Source: Candidatus Margulisiibacteriota bacterium (GTDB lineage Bacteria > Margulisbacteria > WOR-1 > O2-12-FULL-45-9 > XYB2-FULL-48-7). Taken from it: a DNA stretch of 64,000 bases. The notes below the pieces were generated by a model. The model searched no databases. It was not told the DNA's origin and saw only the letters and a program-made list of their open reading frames with translations. Position numbers and translations under genes: made by a program. The DNA lies in the NCBI GenBank assembly GCA_041661965.1, contig JBAZTH010000001.1, positions 186,001 through 250,000 of the forward strand, in the 5' to 3' direction. Below, one piece after another: positions 41,994-50,901 of the stretch. The stretch's first letter is position 1. Every line of letters starts with the position of its first letter.

Positions 41994-42886
41994 CCAATCG
42001 GTTGATGATCGCGCTGGCAATTACGGTTATGATAATGTTGGCCGAATTTATTGGCGGCTACCTGGCCAATAGTCTCGCCTTGATCTCCGATGCCGGCCAT
42101 ATGCTGACCGATTCGATGGTCCTGGTCTTTTCCCTGCTGGCGGCGCTGATCGCCGGGCGCGCGGCCGATAAAGAGCGGACCTTCGGCTATTACCGGGTCG
42201 AGATCCTCTCGGCTTTACTTAACGGGACCTTATTGATCGTCCTCGCCGGTTTTATTTTCTACCAGGCGATCGGCCGGTTTACGGCGCCGGAGCCGGTCAA
42301 CAGCACTTTAATGATGGTCGTGGCGGCGATCGGGCTGGTTGCAAACCTGGCCTCGGCTTTGATCCTGTCGGGGTCGGGACACAATCTGAATGTCAGAGGC
42401 GCTTTGCTGCACGTTATTTCGGACGCTCTTTCTTCGGTCGCGGTGGTTGGGGGCGGCCTGCTGATCGCTTTTACCGGGTGGCTGTTTGTCGATCCGCTCC
42501 TTGGGATCTTGATCGCTTGCGTCGTCCTTTATGGGGCGATCCGGCTGGTGATCGATTCGGTCAATATTTTACTGGAGTCGGCCCCCAAAGGGGTCGACCC
42601 CCACCTGGTGGCGAAAGCGATTAGCCGGGTCAAGGGGATCAAAGGGTTGCACGATCTTCATATTTGGACCATTTCTTCGGGGTTGAATGCGATCTCGGCC
42701 CATCTGGAGATCGAACCGAAAGCGGTCAAAAAGGCTCCCCAGATCATCCATGAAGTGGAGCATATGCTTAAAGATAAATATGAGATCAGCCACTCGACCT
42801 TTCAGACCGAATGCCAATCGTGCGGTGATGAGTTGTTTTGCATAATGGAGAGAGCAGGCGAAGGGGCGGGGCGCCACCATCATTAG
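41990..42886 (+). CDS. Cation diffusion facilitator (CzcD/ZitB-type)
   Basis: A 298-residue CDF antiporter exporting Zn2+ or similar divalent metals against H+. Starts MTNRLMIALAITVMIM at 41990 (the open frame extends back into the MFS gene). Six helices carry the metal site SDAGHMLTDS in helix 2 and HVISDALSSVAVV in helix 5. A cytosolic domain with HDLHIWTISSGLNAISAHL follows, ending in a His-rich tail (GRHHH*). AGGAG precedes the ATG. Confidence 0.93.
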   Translation: MTNRLMIALAITVMIMLAEFIGGYLANSLALISDAGHMLTDSMVLVFSLLAALIAGRAADKERTFGYYRVEILSALLNGTLLIVLAGFIFYQAIGRFTAPEPVNSTLMMVVAAIGLVANLASALILSGSGHNLNVRGALLHVISDALSSVAVVGGGLLIAFTGWLFVDPLLGILIACVVLYGAIRLVIDSVNILLESAPKGVDPHLVAKAISRVKGIKGLHDLHIWTISSGLNAISAHLEIEPKAVKKAPQIIHEVEHMLKDKYEISHSTFQTECQSCGDELFCIMERAGEGAGRHHH

Positions 42887-43101
42887 ACGACGGCGTCGAC
42901 TGTCCGGCCGATATTGGTCATTTCTTTTTCGGCCTTCTTGATGATGGCCAGGATCTGGGCGGAAAGATTGAAGCTGGTGTTCAGCGTCCGTTCGGTATCG
43001 AGTAATGCCGAGGCGTTCTGCTCCCGGGTCGATTTACCGAGGGCTTGAGCGACCCGGTTTTGCAATCCATTTAATTTATTGGCAGCATTGTTAATGTTCA
43101 T
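42883..43101 (-). CDS. Small hypothetical helical protein, 72 aa
   Basis: No family is recognised. The sequence MNINNAANKLNGLQNRVAQA... is polar, Asn/Ala-rich and predicted helical, without cysteine or signal peptide. A good AGAGGAA ribosome site before the ATG supports it. It overlaps the end of the CDF gene by 4 nt and lies just downstream of the diguanylate cyclase on the same strand. Confidence 0.6.
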   Translation of the reverse strand: MNINNAANKLNGLQNRVAQALGKSTREQNASALLDTERTLNTSFNLSAQILAIIKKAEKEMTNIGRTVDAVV

Positions 43102-43156
43102 AACTATTCCTCTTCCATATATATATCGTTAACTTTCAGCCGAAATTTCACTTTTT

Positions 43157-43792
43157 TTATTGCCGGCCGCGAATTCGGTCGCGACCGGAATTTTTCGCTT
43201 CATAGAGAGCGCTATCCGCTTTTTCGTAAAGCAGCTTTTGCAGGCCTGATTTTGCTTCCGGCGACAAAAAATTAGGTTTGACGTCAGGAGTGTAAGCGGC
43301 ATAGCCGCCGCTGATCGTAACGCTGAAAACTCTGCCGCCGATCGAAAATTTTTCCGCCGCGATTTTTTGCCTTATCCTTTCGAGCGGAATAGGGGCGTCT
43401 TGATAAGGAGTTTCATCCAGAAAGACGAAGAATTCTTCTCCGCCGGAGCGGGCGACGATATCGGTGTTCCTTAAATTGCTTTTTATTATTTGCGCGACCC
43501 GTTTTAGCACCACGTCGCCGGCTAAATGTCCGTAGGTGTCATTGACCGTCTTGAAATGGTCGATGTCGAATTCGGCGATGGTTAAATGTCGTCCGTAGCG
43601 CAACGCCCCGGAAAGCATGCGGTCAAATTCATCTTCCAAACCAAATCGGTTCAAAATCCCCGTTAACTGGTCGGTCTTGACAAGTTTGGACAAAGTCTTG
43701 ACCTTCTCTGTTAAAAACCGGACCGTTTTTCGTAAATAGACGTTTTCAACGGCCAGACCGAGAAATGATCTTGGGGTCAGACTAGTTTTCAC
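43157..43792 (-). CDS. Diguanylate cyclase (GGDEF domain)
   Basis: A 211-residue protein. A short N-terminal coiled coil (about 15-40) leads into a GGDEF domain that makes cyclic di-GMP: TDQLTGILNRFG, FDIDHFKTVNDTYGHLAGD, and the active-site loop SGGEEF, an active variant. YEKADSALYEAKNSGRDR ends the domain. No sensor or membrane segment is present and no RxxD inhibitory site was noted. A YajQ-type c-di-GMP-binding protein occurs at 56368. Confidence 0.93.
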   Translation of the reverse strand: MKTSLTPRSFLGLAVENVYLRKTVRFLTEKVKTLSKLVKTDQLTGILNRFGLEDEFDRMLSGALRYGRHLTIAEFDIDHFKTVNDTYGHLAGDVVLKRVAQIIKSNLRNTDIVARSGGEEFFVFLDETPYQDAPIPLERIRQKIAAEKFSIGGRVFSVTISGGYAAYTPDVKPNFLSPEAKSGLQKLLYEKADSALYEAKNSGRDRIRGRQ

Positions 43793-43870
43793 TTTTGCTC
43801 TCCATGCTCTGCCTTGTTTTCCGCGATTAATTCGCTGAATTTCACCTTATTATTTACAATTTCAGCGTGC

Positions 43871-43876
43871 TATAAT
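43871..43876 (+). promoter_or_regulatory. -10 box of the M13 peptidase gene (leaderless type)
   Basis: A perfect TATAAT ends 7 nt before the ATG at 43884. The -35 is weak. Confidence 0.55.
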
Positions 43877-43883
43877 CAGGGAA

Positions 43884-45863
43884 ATGAGAAAGGTGATGGT
43901 CGCCGGGTTTTGCCTGGCCCTCCTATGCGGATGCGCTATGAATAATAAAGCTCTCGATCTTAATAACCTCGACACCTCCGTTAAACCGGGGGCCGATTTT
44001 TATCGCTATGCCATCGGCAACTGGCAGAAAAACAACCCGATCCCGGCCGAGTACAGCAGTTGGGGGAGCTTTGTCATCCTGGGAGAAGAGAACCTTATAA
44101 CCCTGCGGGAGATTATGGAGACGGGCAAAGGACAAGTCGGCGATTTCTACGCCAGCGGGATGGACGAGAAAAAGATCGAAAAGGCGGGGATCAAGCCGCT
44201 GGCCGATGAACTCGCCCGGATCGAAGCGATCAATGATCTGAAGGGATTAACTCTGGCGGTGGCGCATCTCCACCAGTACAGCGCCGATCCGCTCTTCCAT
44301 ATCTTTGTTGGTCCCGATTATGCCAATAGCGATCTCAATATTGCCGAATTATACCAAGGAGGACTCAATCTCCCTGACCGGGACTACTACCTCAAAGATG
44401 ATAAATACTCGAAAGAAATTCGGGCCAAATACCAGCAGTACGTGACTAAGATGTTTATGTTAATGGGAGCGGTAAAGGCGGAGGCAGAGGCGAAAGCCAA
44501 GGTGGTCTTGAAGATCGAAACCGGTTTGGCGAAGATCTCCCGTGATAAAGTCGCCCTCCGCGATCCCCGGAAAAACTACAACCCGCTCTCGTTAAAGACC
44601 CTGGCGAAGCTCGCTAATAAGTTCGATTGGCCCCTCTATTTTCAGACGATCGGCCTGAAAAAACCGGGGAAGATCAATGTCGGCCAGCCGGAATTTTTTG
44701 CCGGGCTCAATCAGCTTATGGCGACGGTCACGATTGCCGACTGGCGGACCTATTTAACCTTCACCCTGGTCAACGATAACGCCGAGTTCTTGAGCTCGGC
44801 ATTTGTTAATGAAGAGTTTAACTTTTACGGCCGGACCCTGAACGGCAACAAGGTCCTGATGCCCCGCTGGAAACGGGTGGTGGGGACGGTCAACGCCTAT
44901 CTCGATCAGGCGGTTGGCCGCTTGTTTGTGAAAGAGCGGTTTTCTCCCCAGGCTAAGAGCCGGGCGGGAGAGATGGTGCGCAACATCCGGGCCGCTTTTA
45001 AGAAACGGCTGGCGGCTCTCGATTGGATGACCGATAAAACTAAAAAAGAGGCCTTTAAGAAGTTGGCGGCGATGACCTTTAAGATCGGCTATCCGGGGAA
45101 ATGGCGGGAATACAAGTTTAAAGTTGAGCGGGGAGAATACCTGGCCAATGTTTTCCGGGGAAATTATTTCGATTTTCATTACGAGCTGAATAAGGTGGGG
45201 AAGAAGGTTGACCGCAACGAGTGGGGGATGCCGGTCCAGATCGTTAATGCCGGTTACATGCCAACTCGTAACGAGATGCTTTTCCCGGCCGGGATCCTCC
45301 AACCCCCGTTCTTTAACGCCGCGGCCGACGATCCGGTCAATTACGGTGCGATCGGGATGGTGATCGCCCACGAAATGACCCACGGCTTTGACGACCAGGG
45401 GAGGAAGTTTGATAAGCGGGGGAACCTGAAGGATTGGTGGACCAAGCAGGACGAGGTTAATTTTAAGGCCAAGGCGAAGGCGGTTGTCGAGCAGGCCGAA
45501 GCTTTTGAACAATTCCCCGGAATGCCGCTCAACGGGGAGCTGACTTTAGGTGAGAATATAGCTGACCTTGGCGGGGTGAGCATTTCCCATGATGCCCTCC
45601 AGTTTGCTTTAGGGAAGAAAAAACAACCGCTCCTCGACGGTCTGACCCCGGAACGGCGCTTTTTCTTGTCATATGCCGAGGTCTGGAAGACCAATATGCG
45701 CGACGAGCGGGCCAAGCTTTTAGTGAAGGTCGATCCCCATGCCCCGGCGAAATACCGGGTCAACGGCCCCTTAAGCAATCTCCCAGAATTCTACGCCGCC
45801 TTCAATATCGCCTCGAATGAAGCGATGTTCCGTCCGGAAGCGAAACGGGCCAAGGTTTGGTAG
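43884..45863 (+). CDS. M13-family (neprilysin/PepO) metallopeptidase lipoprotein
   Basis: A 659-residue zinc endopeptidase of small peptides. A lipoprotein signal (MRKVMVAGFCLALLCGC) with lipobox LCGC puts it on the periplasmic membrane face. The peptidase_M13_N domain spans about 35-420. The catalytic domain has the zinc site HEMTH at 496-500 and the third ligand Glu557 in GENIADLGG. NAYMP-type substrate loop appears as NAGYMPTRNEM. The C-terminal VNGPLSNLPEFYAAF is typical. The next gene ends 1 nt away, on the other strand. Confidence 0.95.
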   Translation: MRKVMVAGFCLALLCGCAMNNKALDLNNLDTSVKPGADFYRYAIGNWQKNNPIPAEYSSWGSFVILGEENLITLREIMETGKGQVGDFYASGMDEKKIEKAGIKPLADELARIEAINDLKGLTLAVAHLHQYSADPLFHIFVGPDYANSDLNIAELYQGGLNLPDRDYYLKDDKYSKEIRAKYQQYVTKMFMLMGAVKAEAEAKAKVVLKIETGLAKISRDKVALRDPRKNYNPLSLKTLAKLANKFDWPLYFQTIGLKKPGKINVGQPEFFAGLNQLMATVTIADWRTYLTFTLVNDNAEFLSSAFVNEEFNFYGRTLNGNKVLMPRWKRVVGTVNAYLDQAVGRLFVKERFSPQAKSRAGEMVRNIRAAFKKRLAALDWMTDKTKKEAFKKLAAMTFKIGYPGKWREYKFKVERGEYLANVFRGNYFDFHYELNKVGKKVDRNEWGMPVQIVNAGYMPTRNEMLFPAGILQPPFFNAAADDPVNYGAIGMVIAHEMTHGFDDQGRKFDKRGNLKDWWTKQDEVNFKAKAKAVVEQAEAFEQFPGMPLNGELTLGENIADLGGVSISHDALQFALGKKKQPLLDGLTPERRFFLSYAEVWKTNMRDERAKLLVKVDPHAPAKYRVNGPLSNLPEFYAAFNIASNEAMFRPEAKRAKVW

Positions 45864-45864
45864 A

Positions 45865-47568
45865 TCAGCGCCAGGTCATATAGCTGTTGATAATCGTTGA
45901 GCTCAAAGAGTAAATTTGCTCTCGTCTGGTAAGCGCTGCCAAGGTTTTTTGGGTTTCTTCCGGGAATTCTCCTTTGGCCTTGAAAATGTTTTCCATAATA
46001 GTGCCGAGCAGCTCAAAATTGCCGCCAAAGTTGTTTTGGTTGAGACCGGCGGCTTCCGTTACTTTAAAAAAATCTTCCAGCCAGCAAGCAATGATTGCGC
46101 CAGCGTCACCAAGTTTATCGGCCGGGATCAATTCGGTCGAGTCGAAAATCGCTCCTTCGGGCGACAAATTGTTGCTGGTGTTCGGCCGCTTGAAATGGCC
46201 GTCGACTAACGGGAATTTGCAGGTCAGACGGCAATCAAGGACCGCCCTGATATTCTTGCCGAGGTTGGCGGCCAGATTTGCCAGATGTTTCTCCCGTCCG
46301 GCGTCGAAACTCTCTTCGGGGAACGAGTCTCTAATGAAGAGCTGATAACTAGCGGCGTTTTCCAGGAAGGCCAATCTTCTGGTGTCGTTCCCCACCGCCC
46401 GGGCAAGAACAAATAGGTCGCCGCTGTCGTAATCAGGCAAGAACTTCCGGATGGCCGTTTGGTCGAGCAGTCTGATCCTGGAAAGAGAGATTCCTCCCAC
46501 CTCGGCTCCGCTGGCGAGCAGCTGCCGGTCGCGGTCGATCGCTTCGGTATCGGCTTCGATCATCCCGCCGACCGGGTCGGCCGTGGCGGGCGGAGGCTGG
46601 TGGAACTGGTCAAGGAAAAGGCCGAACTTTTCGAATAAATTGGGATAACCGACCATCACCATTTCCTTGCCCCGCCATTCATCCGCCTGATAGAATGGCA
46701 TCACTGCTTCGCCGGGCAAGAGCGGGAGTCGGCCGTCTTGCCCCGGCTTGACGGCATGACCGACGTAATTGGCGCCGGCACCTTTAAACTGCAGGCAGCA
46801 GCCGGTGTAAAGCGCGGCGTGGCCGAGCGGAGCAAAATGACGGAGCATCATCCTGGCGAAGGCAGGCCAGCGGAACCGCTCTGAAAAAATCGGCCAAGCA
46901 ATTTTTTCTTCGTCAGTTGGAATATTCTGCCAAATGTTTTCTAATTGTTGTTCCAGGCTGGCGAGCGTTGTTGTTGTGTTCTGTCCGGTCTCATTTAAAA
47001 ATGAGCTTATATACAGCTCCAGATCTTTCATCGATTTCGGGATAAAAGGTTCGTCTTCAATCCTGGCAAGAGAAAATTGTTTGCCTAAATCCTTGATGGC
47101 GCCGTAGACCGGGAAGAAATTGTGATGGGGATCGGACAGGACCCTAGTTCCCCAAACGCAGAAATAAGGGAAAGTTATCTTTTCTCCTTTATTATTTCTG
47201 ACCGGGGTGAGGCCCAACGTCTCTAATTCCTGGTCGGATAAACGGCGATTTTTTATGTAGAGGCCGCCGGTCAAAGGGACGATATTCCCTTCCTTATGAT
47301 CGAGGCGGAGAGAGAAGTTGGGGAGGGCGGTTAAGGGGTCAGGCTCCCATTTCGCACCGCGGACAAAATAAAAGGCGGTCTCCGCCAGCAGTAGTTTTTG
47401 CGGGGCGTAAGCCAGTCTCGGCCCATCTTTGGTCGAGCAAAAGCCGCCGACGCCGGCTAGCGGGGTGTTTCGCCTCTCTCTAGCGCGCTCTTCGACCTGG
47501 TTAGCGGTGTGTCCCCTGAAGACAGGATGTTCAGCCGCGATGATGCCGGCTGAACTTTTGTTAAACAT
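45865..47568 (-). CDS. Hypothetical protein, 567 aa (third gene of an unrecognised operon)
   Basis: No family is recognised. From ATG 47568 (MFNKSSAGII) the protein is large, soluble-looking and aromatic-rich, with no signal peptide or membrane segment. Features: Arg-rich ANQVEERARERRN near the start, a Gln/Thr-rich middle, LPLLPGEAVMPFYQADEW, and an N-rich C-terminus. The frame is open to 47754, but that extension overlaps a different small gene read in another frame with better sequence character, so 47568 is preferred. The 8-nt overlap with that gene suggests coupling. Confidence 0.6.
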   Translation of the reverse strand: MFNKSSAGIIAAEHPVFRGHTANQVEERARERRNTPLAGVGGFCSTKDGPRLAYAPQKLLLAETAFYFVRGAKWEPDPLTALPNFSLRLDHKEGNIVPLTGGLYIKNRRLSDQELETLGLTPVRNNKGEKITFPYFCVWGTRVLSDPHHNFFPVYGAIKDLGKQFSLARIEDEPFIPKSMKDLELYISSFLNETGQNTTTTLASLEQQLENIWQNIPTDEEKIAWPIFSERFRWPAFARMMLRHFAPLGHAALYTGCCLQFKGAGANYVGHAVKPGQDGRLPLLPGEAVMPFYQADEWRGKEMVMVGYPNLFEKFGLFLDQFHQPPPATADPVGGMIEADTEAIDRDRQLLASGAEVGGISLSRIRLLDQTAIRKFLPDYDSGDLFVLARAVGNDTRRLAFLENAASYQLFIRDSFPEESFDAGREKHLANLAANLGKNIRAVLDCRLTCKFPLVDGHFKRPNTSNNLSPEGAIFDSTELIPADKLGDAGAIIACWLEDFFKVTEAAGLNQNNFGGNFELLGTIMENIFKAKGEFPEETQKTLAALTRREQIYSLSSTIINSYMTWR

Positions 47569-47758
47569 TGGGCAGCCTATGAGCGTATTTTTCCATAGCC
47601 TCAGCTCTCTCGGGGTCCATGTGCATGGGTATGCCGATATATACTTCTTCAATGGATGCGACCGGATTTTCCTGATCGGTCGGCTTCCTGCCGTCTTTTT
47701 CAGGATAGACCCATAAAGGGGCTTTCCATTTATCCAGAGGTTTAAACCTGACAAGCAT
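47561..47758 (-). CDS. Hypothetical protein, 65 aa (second gene of the operon)
   Basis: A small acidic/aromatic protein (MLVRFKPLDKWKAPLWVYPEKDG, ending HMDPERAEAMEKYAHRLPNV*). A GGGGAAG ribosome site precedes the ATG, and the stop overlaps the next gene's ATG by 8 nt, both signs of a real gene. No family is recognised. Confidence 0.6.
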   Translation of the reverse strand: MLVRFKPLDKWKAPLWVYPEKDGRKPTDQENPVASIEEVYIGIPMHMDPERAEAMEKYAHRLPNV

Positions 47759-47788
47759 TTTCTTCCCCTTTAGTTAAAAGATTCTCTT

Positions 47789-48607
47789 CTATGGGAACAA
47801 CCGATTCAAAATAGACAACGCGTCCCGGATCAAATTAGGATAGTAATCAGGGTTGCGCGAACCATTTAGTCCGTCTTGATATTCCCGATATTCGAAGGCC
47901 AGTCTGGCGCCGCCCCCAGAATTAAGGTACTCCAGCCATGGTCTGATATCCTCACCGGCCAACCAAGCTTCTATCCGTATTTTCCTTTCAGGGTTATGTC
48001 CGATCTCAAATATTTTTGCGCAGGTTCCCCTTAAATATTCCAGCCGATCGCAGCTAAGCGGGCGCACTGGCTTGGGCGGGATCTCGATCTCTTCGACCGG
48101 CAGGCCAAGCACCCGCTGGAAATTGATGATAGTTTCGGCCACTTTACAAAACGCATCCCGCCTCACAAGTAAATCTTTCCAGCTGCTCCCATCCGGCCCG
48201 CTTTGAGCGTTATATCTTTCTATTTCGGCTTTTGCGAACGCGATCCAGGTTTCGGCCTCCTTTTGTACGGCGAACCAATTATCAAGGGCAAGCCCTTTTC
48301 TCCATAAATTCTTGCCCTCGACCAGCAGCGTCATAGGAGCAAAGGCCATCGACGAGGGAGTGATTGGTTCGGGCGAACTTTCTCGCAAGCCGCAGAAGGT
48401 GAAAGTTCCTCTGGTCCTGCCGGGAGTCACGTCCACAAGCTGATTGAGCTCTAAGGCAGGACGTTGTCCCGAGAGCGGTCCGGTCCGGGCTACGCCGCTT
48501 TGTCTTTCCACCAGGGAGACGCTGACTATTCTGCGATTCTGGTCGATATACGAAACCCGGGCCAAAAAATGCGGGGCTCCCGGTCCTGTTCTGGATATGC
48601 CGCTCAT
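47789..48607 (-). CDS. Hypothetical protein, 272 aa (first gene of the operon)
   Basis: No family is recognised. An AGGAGA ribosome site precedes the ATG (MSGISRTGPGAPHFL). The first 100 residues look beta-rich (ARVSYIDQNRRIVSVSLVER); the rest looks helical with many Trp, Tyr and Arg. No signal peptide, membrane segment or enzyme motif was found. It lies 64 nt after the broken radical-SAM gene on the same strand and 30 nt before the 65-aa gene. Confidence 0.6.
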   Translation of the reverse strand: MSGISRTGPGAPHFLARVSYIDQNRRIVSVSLVERQSGVARTGPLSGQRPALELNQLVDVTPGRTRGTFTFCGLRESSPEPITPSSMAFAPMTLLVEGKNLWRKGLALDNWFAVQKEAETWIAFAKAEIERYNAQSGPDGSSWKDLLVRRDAFCKVAETIINFQRVLGLPVEEIEIPPKPVRPLSCDRLEYLRGTCAKIFEIGHNPERKIRIEAWLAGEDIRPWLEYLNSGGGARLAFEYREYQDGLNGSRNPDYYPNLIRDALSILNRLFP

Positions 48608-48671
48608 AAATTATCTCCTTTTATGCCGAATTCTTGTGACAAATAGTTATCCTTTGATAGAAGCCGGAATT

Positions 48672-50315
48672 TCAACGATTTTGGTCCCTGGCCGCCTTCA
48701 GCCCATCCAAAAAAAGGCCGAGCGCGGTCATGTAAATAATCGACGGATAAAACCGGCTAATTGCCTCGTAAATCGAAAGTTTTTCCGGCAGGCGGCGCCG
48801 CGCTTTGAGCAGTTTTGCTATGCCGAGGTTATGGCCTTTCCCGCAAACCCGCATGAATCTTTTGAGATCGCGGACAGAGAAGTAGCTGCTGCCCAGGATT
48901 TCATTTAACAATTTATTTAACCGAGCGTCGACGATTGGCAGATTTACCGGCAATTGTTTCACCGCGCCGGCGGGACTGACGACCTTATGACAGTTGCGCG
49001 GATCGATCAAGGCGGCAAGGCGGCTGTTCTCAAAGGCGGAGAGATTGACGTTTACGGAAAGCGACATCGTTTTGAATTGCCGCATAGTTCGCTTAATGTT
49101 TTCCAACTGGTCGATCAGAATATCGAGCGTGATATCCGGAAAGGTCAGGATGGAGTAATGGACCTGTTTTATGCCGCGGCGGTCGAGAGCCTGCATCAGT
49201 TTTTCCGCCATCTCAAAGGTGTAGCCTCCCTTGCCTAAATATTTTAAGACGGCGGGATGGAAGCCGTCGGTCCCGATCTTGACGCTCAATGGCTTAACGG
49301 CGGCCAGCAGATCGAGCAGTTGTTTATCCAGTTTGCCGCGCCGGAAAAAAGAGCCGACGCCTCCCTGGAAATCGAAGCGGAAAGAGTGCGACAGGGCCGG
49401 GTCGGCGGCGACCGCCCGCAGGAAAGAGACCGCCCGGGCGCGGTCCTGGAAGAAATCGTCGTCGTCGAAGGTCACCTCTCTGGCGGCGGGCGGGAGGATC
49501 CCTTTTTTAACCATCAGGTCGATCCGTTTGAGTTCCTGGACGATCCGCTCCGCCGTCCAGGCGATCGGCTGGAGGTGATACTTGTGCGAGCAGAATACGC
49601 AGCGGTAGCGGCAGCCGCGCCTGGTGTTGAGCCGCAGGGCGCCGACCATTTTTATTTCAGCGACCAGTTCCGGATAGCCGACTAGCGCTGGCTGGGCATT
49701 GAGCTCCTCGACGCTCAATATGTTTGGCCGTTCGTCCCAATGCTCGAAATTCCCGGCTTTGACGTAGGTGCCGCGCAGTTCCATGATCGCCGCTTGGTCG
49801 ACAGTTTGGCCGATCAGGGCGGAGACCAAAATGGGGAGCGCTTTTTCGCCGTCCCCTTTGACCAGGGCAGTCCCTGCCGGAAAAAATGTCGCCAGGTCTT
49901 TTAAGTTGGCGCAGGTGTTGACCGCCGGGCCCCCGACAATGATCTTGGCCTCGGGGAGCAATTTCCTGATCCAATGGGCTTACTTGAGAGTCTCTCCAAA
50001 CAGGTCGTCATATAATGATAAGGCGAAGACGAGTGGGCGCCCTTCGCCGGCCAGCCGGCCGGACAACGCTTTCTTTTCGCCTTCACCCATTTTAATAAAG
50101 GGGAGCCGCTGAAACTCGACTCTTCCCGCGCCGGCTTCCCTTACGGCCAGGGCCAAGGCGAGGGCGGCATTGGTGATCGAGGAGTATTCTTTGTCCGGGA
50201 TGGAGCTTTTGTCGATAAAACGCATATCGAAGACAACAATTGGCTTTCCGCTCCGACGGACGGCCCGGACAGCTGACGGAAAGACCGGCAGGAATTTTCT
50301 GATAGCTAGTTCCAT
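48672..50315 (-). pseudogene. B12-binding radical SAM protein interrupted by an in-frame TAA
   Basis: Read as one frame of 547 codons, this is a cobalamin-binding (Rossmann) plus radical-SAM protein. The N-terminal 111 residues end ...FALSLYDDLFGETLK, then TAA (49980-49982), and the same frame continues AHWIRKLLPEAKIIVGGPAV, the expected continuation of a B12-binding domain. The SAM-cluster motif CRYRCVFC follows in the second part, with no other interruption. Possible causes are a recent nonsense mutation, a base error, or readthrough. A restart at TTG 49961 would give a 429-residue protein lacking the first half of the B12 domain. Confidence 0.75.
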
Positions 50316-50366
50316 ATAATTGCTTATCTGGTCCTGGCGGTGGTAATTTCAACCGAAAATTACCCC

Positions 50367-50396
50367 TTGACAAAATATAGTGAAATACCATATAAT
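50367..50396 (+). promoter_or_regulatory. Promoter of the Rrf2-cysK operon
   Basis: TTGACA (50367-50372) and TATAAT (50391-50396) are 18 nt apart, about 35 nt before the ATG at 50432. It is divergent from the radical-SAM gene. Confidence 0.85.
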
Positions 50397-50422
50397 CCCT
50401 ATCGATATAGTAGAGTATAGGG
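50397..50422 (+). promoter_or_regulatory. Inverted repeat overlapping the Rrf2 gene's ribosome site
   Basis: CCCTAT (50397-50402) pairs with ATAGGG (50417-50422), and the right arm runs into the GGGAGG Shine-Dalgarno. As RNA it could hide the ribosome site; as DNA it could be an operator just downstream of the -10 box. Confidence 0.45.
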
Positions 50423-50431
50423 AGGTGGGCG

Positions 50432-50884
50432 ATGAAGATAACGTTTAAAGGTGATTACGCGCTAAAGGCGGTCCTGGACTTGAGCGCCCATTTTGGTACG
50501 GCCCAGCGGATCGAGGAGATCGCCAAGCGGCAGGATATCCCGGTGAAATTTCTGGAGCAGATCCTCCTTTCATTAAAGAAGGGGGGCTTTGTCCGTAGCC
50601 TCCGGGGGCGGAGCGGCGGGTATGAACTAGCCCGTTCGCCGGAGAAGATCACCCTCGGGCAGGTTATTCGTTACGTGGAGGGACCGATCGAGCCGATCAG
50701 CTGTGTTTTGAAAAAGGGTAGGACCCGCTGTGACTTTGCCGACCGCTGCGCCCTGTACGATGTCTTTGACGAGATCGGCGTCTATCTGGCCAAGAAGGTC
50801 GATTCGCTGACCTTCGCCGAACTGCGCGACCGGCAAAAGAAGAAAGAGATCCAGGGGAAGAAGTACCTGGATTATTCAATATAA
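50432..50884 (+). CDS. Rrf2-family regulator of the cys/met operon
   Basis: A 150-residue Rrf2 winged-helix protein: FKGDYALKAVLDLSAHFG, DIPVKFLEQILLSLKKGGFV and RGRSGGYELARSPE. By position before cysK it resembles CymR, the cysteine-metabolism repressor. Unlike CymR it has three cysteines (91, 100, 106) spaced as in Fe-S Rrf2 proteins such as IscR. It could therefore link sulfur amino-acid synthesis to Fe-S status. It is the first gene of a five-gene operon, 17 nt before cysK. Confidence 0.88.
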   Translation: MKITFKGDYALKAVLDLSAHFGTAQRIEEIAKRQDIPVKFLEQILLSLKKGGFVRSLRGRSGGYELARSPEKITLGQVIRYVEGPIEPISCVLKKGRTRCDFADRCALYDVFDEIGVYLAKKVDSLTFAELRDRQKKKEIQGKKYLDYSI

Positions 50885-50901
50885 TTAAGGAGGAAAAGAA
50901 A

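Noticed and set aside
49901..50086. Small minus-strand ORF spanning the TAA in the radical-SAM gene
   Set aside because: It is a different frame with no similarity to the B12 domain; the in-frame reading across the stop explains both flanking segments.
50316..50431. SAM riboswitch or T-box upstream of the cys/met operon
   Set aside because: The leader is only about 35 nt and holds just one short stem, too small for either class.
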